In this document: positions 8,911 to 16,343 of the stretch, one piece after another | How positions within the stretch are numbered: the first letter of the stretch is position 1 | Layout: every line of letters begins with the position of its first letter | From: Pontibacterium sp049599735 | GTDB lineage: Bacteria; Pseudomonadota; Gammaproteobacteria; Pseudomonadales; Balneatricaceae | Length of the DNA: 64,000 nt | NCBI GenBank assembly: GCA_049599735.1 | Contig: JBMYOX010000011.1 | Coordinates: 1 to 64,000 of the forward strand | Direction: 5' to 3' | Program-made: the position numbers and the translations under genes | The notes under the pieces: model-generated | Database searches by the model: none | What the model was told of the DNA's origin: nothing | The model's input: only the letters and a program-made list of their open reading frames with translations

Positions 8911-8969
8911 TATACTGGATCAAATTTTAGCCCTGGGTAGCACTTGTCGCTTTAGGAAAGATGCTACCC
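8911..8969 (+). promoter_or_regulatory. putative promoter and leader hairpin of the second PII gene
   Basis: A -10-like TATACT lies at 8911-8916; no good -35 or sigma-54 element is seen. Downstream an 8-bp perfect inverted repeat, GGGTAGCA at 8935-8942 and TGCTACCC at 8962-8969, encloses a 19-base loop. If transcription starts near 8923 the hairpin lies in the untranslated leader, ending 19 bp before the start codon and leaving the AGGAGA ribosome site free. It could be an operator or a leader structure. Confidence 0.45.
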
Positions 8970-8988
8970 GGATGAATAGGAGAACGTT

Positions 8989-9327
8989 ATGAAACTGGTC
9001 AGCGCGGTAATTAAGCCGTTCAAACTGGATGACGTCCGCGAAGCTCTGTCCGAAATCGGTATACAGGGTGTTACCGTCACTGAAGTGAAGGGTTTTGGAC
9101 GCCAGAAAGGTCACACTGAGCTTTACCGGGGTGCGGAATATGTTGTGGACTTCCTGCCTAAAGTGAAAATTGAAGTGGCTGTGGATGACAATATGGTCGA
9201 TCAGATCATTGAGTCTATTGCGTCTACCGCTAACACCGGAAAAATCGGTGACGGTAAGATTTTTGTGATGCCACTGGAGCAGGTTATCCGTATCCGTACC
9301 GGCGAAAGCGGCCCGGACGCGCTCTAA
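8989..9327 (+). CDS. second PII nitrogen regulatory protein (GlnB/GlnK paralogue)
   Basis: 112-residue PII protein very similar to the one upstream of amtB. The first 58 residues differ at only a few positions, and Y51, the T-loop, the B-loop TGKIGDGKIFV and the C-terminus are conserved. The main differences lie at residues 59-85 (KIEVAVDDNMVDQIIESIAS). It follows the amtB terminator and has its own leader without an NtrC/sigma-54 signature, so it may be the constitutive GlnB-like member acting on GlnD/GlnE/NtrB. That division of labour is inference; sequence alone cannot separate GlnB from GlnK. Confidence 0.92.
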   Translation: MKLVSAVIKPFKLDDVREALSEIGIQGVTVTEVKGFGRQKGHTELYRGAEYVVDFLPKVKIEVAVDDNMVDQIIESIASTANTGKIGDGKIFVMPLEQVIRIRTGESGPDAL

Positions 9328-9400
9328 ATACTGTTAACCGTCTGTGTCAGACACTCACTTCGGTAAACATGGTTCGCCCGTTCATTGAAGTAAGTAATAG

Positions 9401-9431
9401 GGTTGCTGGTTATTATCAGCAACCTTTTTTT
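9401..9431 (+). terminator. rho-independent terminator after second PII gene
   Basis: An 8-bp stem GGTTGCTG/CAGCAACC (9401-9408 with 9417-9424) with an 8-base loop is followed by a run of seven T. The rest of 9432-9703 is A/T-rich and shows no gene. Confidence 0.88.
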
Positions 9432-9703
9432 ATGCCTGAAAAAACAAACCCGCTCCCTTTTCTTTTAAAAATATAACCTATTGTTTTTTAACATATAAAT
9501 TAACAAGCCACCCCTCCACGCAAAACCTCCCCAGACAACATCTGTTTATTTGTTGATCAAACCCTGCATTTCTTAAGGTTATTTTAAGGTGCCCTGTCTA
9601 TTCTGAAGTTATTGAAGTCAGAGACCTGATAGCTTCAAAAAACGATCGCGATTAAGGAAGTCCATCGTATAGCCAAACACTCGATATTAATTATTAGGAA
9701 ATC

Positions 9704-10756
9704 ATGATGGATTTTTCAGATCACGCTAAACAAAGCTACATCACCCGTAATGTTAATTTAAGCCGGGCCAGCCAGGTGATTGATCAGCAACCGGCCTCCG
9801 GTGATCTTCTTTTATGCCGGGTCGACAGAATCCGCCAGCATACCCGGCTGGAAAATATTCATGGCCGCCGGGAGCACCTTTACGAAGGTGACCAAATTAT
9901 TGTGGTAGCCGCAGAGCGTTATGCCACCGGGCAGTTCAGTTCAGCACTACCAACATCCGATGCGGCCTGTCACTTAATCGCAGCGGGCGGCATTGCCGGA
10001 CATGTGACCCACCGCAGTCGGCAGGTAAAAGCGCCCACCGAGCTAACGTTAATAGGTGTGATAGCCGATTCACTCGGTAAACCGTTAAACCTGTCCGCGT
10101 TCTCACCCCTGAGCACCCTGGACACTCAACATGCCGACATACCCGTGCTGGTTGTTATCGGCAGCGACATGAATGCCGGTAAAACCACAACGGTCTGTGC
10201 GGGCATTAACGGCTTTACCGGGCTGGGCCTGAAAGTGGCGGGCGCTAAGCTCACCGGCACCGGTGCCGGCCCTGATTACTGGCGCATGTGGGATGCAGGT
10301 GCCTGCCATGTCGTGGACTTTGTGGATGCCGGTTTGCCTACCACGGTCGGGCGCTCGATTCCGGACTTTATCGATCTCGTCAGGCGCTTTAAAGCCTCCG
10401 CCATTCAGGCCGGTGCGCAGGTTTTGGTCTTGGAAATTGCAGACGGTATTCTGCAGCCCGAAACGCGCGCATTAATTAACGCGCCCCGCTTTATCAACGA
10501 AATCTCCGGTGTACTGATCGCCGCTGAAAGTGCAACTTCAGCGGTTATGGTTTCGGAAAGGGTCATACAAGCAGGTTTCCCGGTTTACGGCATCAGTGGT
10601 TTATTCACCCGCTCACCGCTGGCCTGTGAAGAAGCCGCACAAGGTACCGGCTTGCCCATTTTTACACCTTCTGACCTGGTTAAACCACACGTCAGCAACT
10701 ACCTGCACAACGCCGTTACAAAGGAGCATGAAAGTGCCTATATCCTTGCTGGATAA
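9704..10756 (+). CDS. DUF1611-like P-loop NTPase, function unknown
   Basis: 350-residue cytoplasmic protein. The N-terminal part (about 30-110) resembles a small beta-barrel, with GDLLLCRVDRIRQHTRLE then a GDQIIVVAAERYA stretch. The C-terminal part (about 145-340) is a P-loop domain with Walker A GSDMNAGKTT at 153-162, a KLTGTGAG loop at 182-189 and LEIADGI near 245. The fold resembles the DUF1611/dethiobiotin-synthetase group, known mainly from sequence. An AGGA ribosome site precedes the ATG. It opens a four-gene operon and overlaps the next gene by 29 bp. A role in processing a small molecule handled by the downstream transporter and hydrolase is conceivable but unsupported. Confidence 0.75.
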   Translation: MMDFSDHAKQSYITRNVNLSRASQVIDQQPASGDLLLCRVDRIRQHTRLENIHGRREHLYEGDQIIVVAAERYATGQFSSALPTSDAACHLIAAGGIAGHVTHRSRQVKAPTELTLIGVIADSLGKPLNLSAFSPLSTLDTQHADIPVLVVIGSDMNAGKTTTVCAGINGFTGLGLKVAGAKLTGTGAGPDYWRMWDAGACHVVDFVDAGLPTTVGRSIPDFIDLVRRFKASAIQAGAQVLVLEIADGILQPETRALINAPRFINEISGVLIAAESATSAVMVSERVIQAGFPVYGISGLFTRSPLACEEAAQGTGLPIFTPSDLVKPHVSNYLHNAVTKEHESAYILAG

Positions 10757-12377
10757 TAAACGTCGCCGTTTATTCCTGGCACTGATCACCATTGCGCTGA
10801 TCCAGTCACTGTGCCTCATTGCGATGGTTTATCAGGCCAAAGCACTACTGGAAACAGACAAGGTCAGCCTCAGTGCCGGCTGGATCAGCCTGGCGATCGC
10901 AGGTATCAGCCTGATCGCCGCAGGCCGTTACCTTGAGCGTTATTTTTCCGAGTCGTTTGCGCAGCAGTACATCAATGAATTACGCCAGGCCGTGTTTCAT
11001 AAAGTGCTGCAACTACCGCCAGCTGACTCGGTCATGCTTAACAAAGGTGGCACTCTGTTGCGACTGACCGGTGATATGACCGCGTTGCGCAACTGGATTG
11101 TAAACGGCCTGCTGCCTGCCGTGATTTTAGGTATCTGGCTACTGGTAGCCCTGCTCGGCCTGACACAACTCCACCCCTGGTTCAGCCTGAGCCTGGTGCC
11201 TGTGGCACTACTGGCCATTGCTGGTAATTACCTGATTGGTAAACATTTATATCACTACTCTAAGCAGGTCAGAAAAGTCCGGGGGCGACTGATCGGTCAT
11301 GTGAACGATAAGCTGAGGGATATAAACCTTATCAAAGCGTTTAATCAGCACAGCCGTGAAAGACGCCGTTTTGATGAGCAGAGCGACCGTCTGGCCGACG
11401 GAAACTGCCAGCGAGCGAACGTATCCGGTTTGCTGCGTGGTTTTAACGAGGCGATGTTAGGCCTGGGTGTCTTAACCTTGCTGGTAACCGGTTTTATGCT
11501 GTCTGAAAGGCAGCTGATTCAAGCCGGTGATATTGCCATTGTGATGACAGCCGCACTGTATTTGCTCTCTCACCTGCGTCCCCTCGGCCGCCTCTACGAA
11601 CTCTGGACATTAAAAAACGTCGCCGAGCACAAGTTGCAATACTTTTTTAGCCGGAAGCCCTTACGTCAGAACGGGCGCAAAAAACGTCCGGCAGGGCTGG
11701 TAAGCCTTCAGCTGGACAACCTTTATGTTGAGCAACGTTTCATCCCTGTTTGTGCACAGATTCAGGAAGGTCAGCATATCTGGCTGCAAGGCCAGACCGG
11801 TGTTGGAAAAAGCTCACTGCTATCCGTACTTGCTGGTTTGTTATCCGCAACCTCCGGGCGACTTAACATCAACGGGGTCAAACTTTCCCGTTACCAGCCT
11901 GCGGTTATTTCACAGCTTGTCACCCTGGTCAGTGCTGATATGCCGCTGCTGCGTGGCACCCTGCGCAAAAATCTGTTTTATGGTGCCCGTCAGCAATCAG
12001 AGGCCTACACCCAACAGGTTTTACAACTCTGCGCTCTGGAAGACTGGATTAAGCAGTTACCCGCCGGACTGGATACCCGCCTGCTGGGATACGGCGATAA
12101 TCTGTCCGGCAGTCAAAAATACAAGATCATGCTGGCGCGGGCTTTATTAAGACAGCCAAAATTCCTGCTGATTGATACAGACGCATCTCACTATGATCCG
12201 GAGATTCAACAGGTAATCCAGTCTCTGTTTAAGAACTTTGAGGGTGCCATGCTTATCTGCTCAGATATCGGCTTACCCGAGACCGCCTATGATCAAATCT
12301 GGCAACTGACCGATCAACAGCTACACATCAAACAACCCATACCTCCTTCAACTGCCCAGATAGTGCAACTGATATGA
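10728..12377 (+). CDS. ABC half-transporter (fused membrane and ATPase domains) with degenerate ATPase site
   Basis: 549-residue inner-membrane exporter-type half-transporter. Hydrophobic segments lie near 14-36, 50-66, 130-146, 152-172, 245-258 and 268-282. The nucleotide-binding domain has Walker A GQTGVGKS (355-362), signature LSGSQ (459-463) and Walker B FLLID (479-483). Three catalytic positions are changed: the Q-loop reads VSAD near 401, the glutamate after Walker B is Thr (LLIDTD), and the H-loop reads ICSD near 510. It may therefore bind ATP but hydrolyse it poorly, or need a partner. The start at 10728 was chosen for its AAAGGAG ribosome site and because earlier codons are not membrane-like. 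It overlaps both neighbours (29 and 4 bp), implying translational coupling. The substrate is unknown. Confidence 0.85.
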   Translation: MKVPISLLDNKRRRLFLALITIALIQSLCLIAMVYQAKALLETDKVSLSAGWISLAIAGISLIAAGRYLERYFSESFAQQYINELRQAVFHKVLQLPPADSVMLNKGGTLLRLTGDMTALRNWIVNGLLPAVILGIWLLVALLGLTQLHPWFSLSLVPVALLAIAGNYLIGKHLYHYSKQVRKVRGRLIGHVNDKLRDINLIKAFNQHSRERRRFDEQSDRLADGNCQRANVSGLLRGFNEAMLGLGVLTLLVTGFMLSERQLIQAGDIAIVMTAALYLLSHLRPLGRLYELWTLKNVAEHKLQYFFSRKPLRQNGRKKRPAGLVSLQLDNLYVEQRFIPVCAQIQEGQHIWLQGQTGVGKSSLLSVLAGLLSATSGRLNINGVKLSRYQPAVISQLVTLVSADMPLLRGTLRKNLFYGARQQSEAYTQQVLQLCALEDWIKQLPAGLDTRLLGYGDNLSGSQKYKIMLARALLRQPKFLLIDTDASHYDPEIQQVIQSLFKNFEGAMLICSDIGLPETAYDQIWQLTDQQLHIKQPIPPSTAQIVQLI

Positions 12378-13264
12378 ATACAAACACCCCCCACAGTGCT
12401 CTGCCAGGCCCCGGTCAAATAAAACGGGTGATATTTCCGGCCTGCCAAAATCTGCCGGTCTGGATCTATCGCCCAAAGCATGACCTGTACAAACCACAGG
12501 CGATTGTTGCCGTGCATGGTATTTCAAGAAATAGCCAGCAACAGGTTCAGGCCTATGCGGGATTGGCTGAAGAACACGGCCTCTGGCTGCTGGCCCCTGA
12601 ATTCGACAAGGCTCAATTTCCCGGCTACCAGCGTCTGGCAAAAACGGCGCAGGCTGCCCGCGCTGATCTGGCGCTTAATACCTTACTGATTGCATTCAGA
12701 GGCCTCAGGCAACAACCTGAATTAAAAATACACCTGTGTGGTTACTCCGGCGGCGCTCAGTTTGCCCACCGCTACGCCTACCTGCACCCCTACAATCTGG
12801 CCTCGCTCACCTTGGTCAGCGCCGGCTGGTACACACTCACAGATGAACAGACAGATTATCCACTGGGTACGGGTGACTGGCCCAAATGGCAGGGGCCGTT
12901 AAGGCTCAATGATTTTCTGAAGATCCCGGCTTTTGTCATGGTTGGCAGTCAGGATATCAGACGAGAGAAAAGTCTCCGGCAGGATACCCGGGTTGATCAC
13001 CAGCAGGGACTCAACCGACTCCAGCGGGCACATACCTGGGTTGAGACGACCAACCGTGCCAAACAGACACAAGGCCTGACCCCGGACATCAGACTCTGCC
13101 TAATGCCCAATCAGCGCCATGACTTTCAAAAAAATGTTCAGGACAGCGACATGCTGTTTCAAATCAGCCATTTCTGGTATCAAATTGAAGGAAACTACGA
13201 TGAAAACTTATCCCCTATTACTGGCTGGCGTGCTCGGGCTGATGCTGTCCGGCTGTCAGGTTAA
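12374..13264 (+). CDS. alpha/beta hydrolase family protein
   Basis: 296-residue predicted serine hydrolase without a signal peptide. VHGISRN (48-54) fits the oxyanion-hole strand, GYSGG (123-127) is the nucleophile elbow with S125, VGSQD (190-194) is the probable acid and H249 in NQRHDF the probable catalytic His. It resembles esterase/PHB-depolymerase-like poly-specific hydrolases, but the substrate cannot be read from the sequence. Its ATG overlaps the ABC gene stop (ATGA). Its last 65 bp overlap the start of the lipoprotein gene in another frame, so the C-terminal tail beyond about residue 275 is doubly coding. Confidence 0.85.
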   Translation: MNTNTPHSALPGPGQIKRVIFPACQNLPVWIYRPKHDLYKPQAIVAVHGISRNSQQQVQAYAGLAEEHGLWLLAPEFDKAQFPGYQRLAKTAQAARADLALNTLLIAFRGLRQQPELKIHLCGYSGGAQFAHRYAYLHPYNLASLTLVSAGWYTLTDEQTDYPLGTGDWPKWQGPLRLNDFLKIPAFVMVGSQDIRREKSLRQDTRVDHQQGLNRLQRAHTWVETTNRAKQTQGLTPDIRLCLMPNQRHDFQKNVQDSDMLFQISHFWYQIEGNYDENLSPITGWRARADAVRLSG

Positions 13265-13613
13265 ATCCACCGTCAGCAGCGGTGTCAGGCTCAGTGGCCC
13301 GGAAGTCCGGCAGCTGTTCGTCGGCCACACGGTCGAATCCTATAACCTGAGTTCCGGCGTCACCAGTCTCAGCTACTACTATTCGGATGGCCGGGTAGAG
13401 CAGATGCGTCACGGCGCCAAACGCAAAGGCCACTGGAAAGTAGAACCGGGCGGTAATATCTGCCTGAGCATGGATAACAAACCCTTTAGCTGCCGCCTGA
13501 TCTACCGTGACGGCGACCGCTATTACAAATACCGCACGACCAAACAGGGAAAGCACAAAAAAATTATTCGCTACCAGTGGTTCAAACCCGGCAGAGCTTT
13601 TATAGCTGAATGA
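13200..13613 (+). CDS. small lipoprotein, function unknown
   Basis: 137-residue product with a lipoprotein signal peptide: MKT, a hydrophobic stretch, then lipobox LSGC with the lipid-bearing Cys at 19. The mature part is basic and Tyr-rich (YYYSDGR, DGDRYYKYR, KHKKIIRYQW). It holds a repeated pattern of a short strand followed by W/Y, giving a small beta-rich domain. The ATG at 13200 has GAAGGAAA upstream and lies inside the hydrolase gene. Last gene of the four-gene operon; probably anchored in the outer membrane. No family recognised beyond a possible resemblance to small periplasmic SH3-like or DUF995-like proteins. Confidence 0.8.
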   Translation: MKTYPLLLAGVLGLMLSGCQVKSTVSSGVRLSGPEVRQLFVGHTVESYNLSSGVTSLSYYYSDGRVEQMRHGAKRKGHWKVEPGGNICLSMDNKPFSCRLIYRDGDRYYKYRTTKQGKHKKIIRYQWFKPGRAFIAE

Positions 13614-13703
13614 TCAGGTTAGCAAAAGCCGCGTAAACCCTCGCCCACTCGGGCGGGGATCCACAACAACCGACACACTGGGTGATAGTCTTCTGCCGGG
13701 TTC

Positions 13704-14813
13704 TTATACTGTTTCAGACGGCGGTATCAGAACCAGTTTGCCGATAAATTTTTTCGCCATAAAGACCTGCTGGGCCTCTGCGATATGATCTAACGGAAAT
13801 TCTTCTGCAATCAGCGGCTTCAGCTCACCACGTTCGATATAGGCCATCAGGTTTTCAAAGACCTTGCGTGACTGGTAGGTGCAACCAAAGAAGCTCAGAT
13901 CCTTGAGGTACAAAGTTCTGACATCCATATCCACCATAGGCCCACCTATAGCACCCGCAACCGCATAACGCCCTCCCCGGCGCAGTGCCTGTGGCAATAA
14001 CGGCCACTGATCACCCGCCACCAGATCAATCACCACATCAACAGAGTCAGGTGCCAGGGCCTGTTCCAGTGGCATATCCCGTGCAATCACCTCATCCGCT
14101 CCCAGCGCCCGAATCTGATCCATTTTATCGGCACCACAGATGGCAATCACTTTGGCCTTGCGACGCTTGACCAATTGAATGGCCGCTGAACCCACACCCC
14201 CGGAAGCACCGGTTATCAAAACCGTTTCATTTGCCTTTACATCGGCCCGGTCAATCATATTTTCTGCCGTAGAGTAAGCGCAGGGAAAAGACGCCAGTTC
14301 GGCATCACTGAGAGAACTATCAACGGTAAATGCTTCTTCCGTGCGAGCCGTTGTGTACTGTGCAAAGCTTCCGTCACATTCCGAGCCAAAGGTAATACAC
14401 AGATAGTCGCTGTTCCCCGCAGGGAATTCCTGCATACTACGTACCAGCACACGCTCACCCAGGCGATCCGGACTGACACGCGCCCCTATGGCCACAATTT
14501 CTCCACAGCAATCCGCGCCCTGAATACGGGGAAAAGTCAGCGGCTGCCCCGACCAGGTAGCGTCATCATCATTAGCCGTATCAAATCCCGTTGCTGCCCC
14601 GGCGTTGGTCTGGGAGGTAACCGCTTTTGAGTACCAGCCAATGCGGGTATTAATATCCGTATTATTTACCGCGCTGGCACCAACCCGAATTAATACCTCA
14701 TGATCACCGGGCTGAGGCACCGGCAGATCCGTCTTATACTCCAGTTTTTCCAAACCGCCGTGCCCGGTTAATACAACACCTGCCATGAGTTTGGGAATTG
14801 TGATTGTTTTCAT
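13704..14813 (-). CDS. MDR superfamily NAD(P)H-dependent oxidoreductase (quinone reductase/alcohol dehydrogenase type)
   Basis: Medium-chain dehydrogenase/reductase of about 369 residues. A GroES-like N-terminal half (VLIRVGASAVNNTDINTR, GADCCGEIVAIG) precedes a Rossmann half with GASGGVGSAAIQL and a later AVAGAIGG segment. The four-Cys structural zinc loop is absent, as in zinc-independent quinone-reductase-like members. I chose the ATG at 14813 (MKTITIP) because GGAT lies 8 bp upstream; the in-frame ATG at 14825 has no ribosome site. The substrate is unknown. The gene stands alone, converging on the lipoprotein of the preceding operon. Confidence 0.88.
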   Translation of the reverse strand: MKTITIPKLMAGVVLTGHGGLEKLEYKTDLPVPQPGDHEVLIRVGASAVNNTDINTRIGWYSKAVTSQTNAGAATGFDTANDDDATWSGQPLTFPRIQGADCCGEIVAIGARVSPDRLGERVLVRSMQEFPAGNSDYLCITFGSECDGSFAQYTTARTEEAFTVDSSLSDAELASFPCAYSTAENMIDRADVKANETVLITGASGGVGSAAIQLVKRRKAKVIAICGADKMDQIRALGADEVIARDMPLEQALAPDSVDVVIDLVAGDQWPLLPQALRRGGRYAVAGAIGGPMVDMDVRTLYLKDLSFFGCTYQSRKVFENLMAYIERGELKPLIAEEFPLDHIAEAQQVFMAKKFIGKLVLIPPSETV

Positions 14814-14930
14814 AAGAACATCCAACGTTTTAAAATTCTGATTGGTTTACTGGCTCTGTTTTGAACACCCGGTTACCGGGTTTAAGGCTGGCTTCACAAG
14901 TACGATTCAGTCCGGCAGGTTAAACATCCT

Positions 14931-15533
14931 TTAACGGTGTGTGCTGCGCCTCACCGGCTTTAAATCACAGCGCAGGGTACCACGCATATAACGGTCGATT
15001 CGAAACTTCTGTCGAATACCACGCTGAAAATCCCGGCTGGTTCCTAATAACTGCGTACAATACTGTTTATCACCTGAATTATACTGACCGCTACACAACT
15101 CAACCTCCAAACCGGATGCTGAAAAATAAACACTGGCGTCACTGCTGTAATGGTCTTTTTTATCCTGCAGTTCAAGTAGGCGCTGCTCGCCCCGTACCAG
15201 ATCAAATGCCTGTGGACTAAAAGCACGCCAGTGTTTGCCGGTGCGTACTTCAACCGGCTCTAACACACACTGCACAATATCACCGTACCGGGCGTGTTCA
15301 CGCATATAGGCCATCGCTTCATACTTACGGGCTTCGGCCTCTGCCTGAGCCTGACGCTCTTTTGCCCGCGCCTCGGCCTCTGCTTTATCCAGTTCAGCCT
15401 GTTTTTCATAAGCCCGCATTTGCGCCTGTGGATTCATTCTTTCCCACTCATCATCGTCAATGCCGAGCGGATGAAAACTACAACCGGCGATGCTGATTGA
15501 TGCCAACAGGCTAAAAATTATGAATTTTTTCAC
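14931..15533 (-). CDS. hypothetical lipoprotein with Ala/Glu-rich coiled coil
   Basis: About 200 residues. A signal peptide (VKKFIIFSLLASISIAGC) with lipobox IAGC is followed by a charged helical stretch (AELDKAEAEARAKERQAQ, about residues 45-85). A C-terminal domain with several cysteines follows (QCVLEPVEV, VELCSG, YCTQLLG, LRCDLKPV). The start is taken as GTG at 15533, behind AAAGGGA; a TTG 18 bp further upstream lacks a ribosome site. Similar lipoproteins are scattered among marine gammaproteobacteria, but no function is known to me. Likely outer-membrane anchored. Confidence 0.75.
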   Translation of the reverse strand: MKKFIIFSLLASISIAGCSFHPLGIDDDEWERMNPQAQMRAYEKQAELDKAEAEARAKERQAQAEAEARKYEAMAYMREHARYGDIVQCVLEPVEVRTGKHWRAFSPQAFDLVRGEQRLLELQDKKDHYSSDASVYFSASGLEVELCSGQYNSGDKQYCTQLLGTSRDFQRGIRQKFRIDRYMRGTLRCDLKPVRRSTHR

Positions 15534-15668
15534 AACGATTCCCTTTAACAACTGATTGCAGTTTCAGATTAAAACCTGACAGCTGAATCACCGCTTAAAT
15601 ATCGCAGGCTAGAGTTACGGGCCAGCCCCGTGTTAGTTTAACGCACGGATTAAAAAGGATAATCAAAA

Positions 15669-16250
15669 ATGTCATTCAATCTCGATACCTTCATTGCAGA
15701 GTGCATTGCAGTTTCAACAGAAACTGATGCATCCAAACAGATCGCGGACCTGATCAGCCAGGCGGTGGCCGATCCGGAAGCCCTGTATGCCGAAATCGGC
15801 AGACCCGAAAGTGCCAAAATCGAAAGACTCTACGTTTCAGATACACTCACTGTTTTAAATGTTGTCTGGGCACCCAAAATGACACTACTGCCTCACAACC
15901 ACAATATGTGGGCGGTTATTGGCGTTTACAGCGGACGGGAAGACAATATCCTTTGGCGTCGTTTGTCAGGTGATGCACAGAACCAGATCGAAGCGGCCGG
16001 TGCAAAAACGCTGGGGGTAGGTGATGTACAACAGTTAGGTAAAAATATCATTCATTCAGTCACCAATCCGACCACTGAATTTACTGGCGCCATTCATATC
16101 TACGGCGGCAATTTCTTTGAGAATGAGCGCAGCGAATGGGATCCGCAGACGTTAAAAGAGCAACCTTACGATGTGCCCCGAAACCTGAAGTCATTCGAAG
16201 TCGAAAATTCTGTTGCCAAGCTGCGCGAAGAGCTTAAAAGCAATAGCTGA
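15669..16250 (+). CDS. cysteine dioxygenase-like cupin protein
   Basis: 193-residue predicted non-haem iron thiol dioxygenase or related cupin. The metal-binding triad of the cysteine-dioxygenase family is visible as H76 and H78 (LPHNHNMWAV) and H129 (NIIHSV). The EDN and WRR segments after GVYSGR match the second cupin strand. The family oxidises thiols such as cysteine or 3-mercaptopropionate, but other members act on unknown substrates. An AAAGGA ribosome site precedes the ATG. The gene is monocistronic, followed by a long terminator hairpin, with MFS and metallo-hydrolase genes converging from the right. Confidence 0.85.
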   Translation: MSFNLDTFIAECIAVSTETDASKQIADLISQAVADPEALYAEIGRPESAKIERLYVSDTLTVLNVVWAPKMTLLPHNHNMWAVIGVYSGREDNILWRRLSGDAQNQIEAAGAKTLGVGDVQQLGKNIIHSVTNPTTEFTGAIHIYGGNFFENERSEWDPQTLKEQPYDVPRNLKSFEVENSVAKLREELKSNS

Positions 16251-16257
16251 TTAAAAG

Positions 16258-16302
16258 AAAAGGATGCGATTAGCCGATTGTCCTGGCTGATTGCATCCTT
16301 TT
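16258..16302. terminator. terminator hairpin between cupin and MFS genes
   Basis: A long stem, AAAAGGATGC (16258-16267) with GCATCCTTTT (16293-16302), is extended inward by GATTAGCC/GGCTGATT with G-T pairs. A-rich and T-rich ends on opposite sides allow use in both directions. Confidence 0.8.
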
Positions 16303-16343
16303 CACCTAGGTAATTCTTTTCGCCTCAATAATATATAGCTGCT

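Noticed and set aside
10530..10727. Earlier start for the ABC half-transporter
   Set aside because: This stretch lies within the DUF1611-like gene in another frame; the ATG at 10728 has a strong ribosome site.
14865..14885. CCCGGTTACCGGG hairpin between the MDR and lipoprotein genes as a terminator
   Set aside because: The loop is only three bases and no T-run follows on either strand, so support is too thin.
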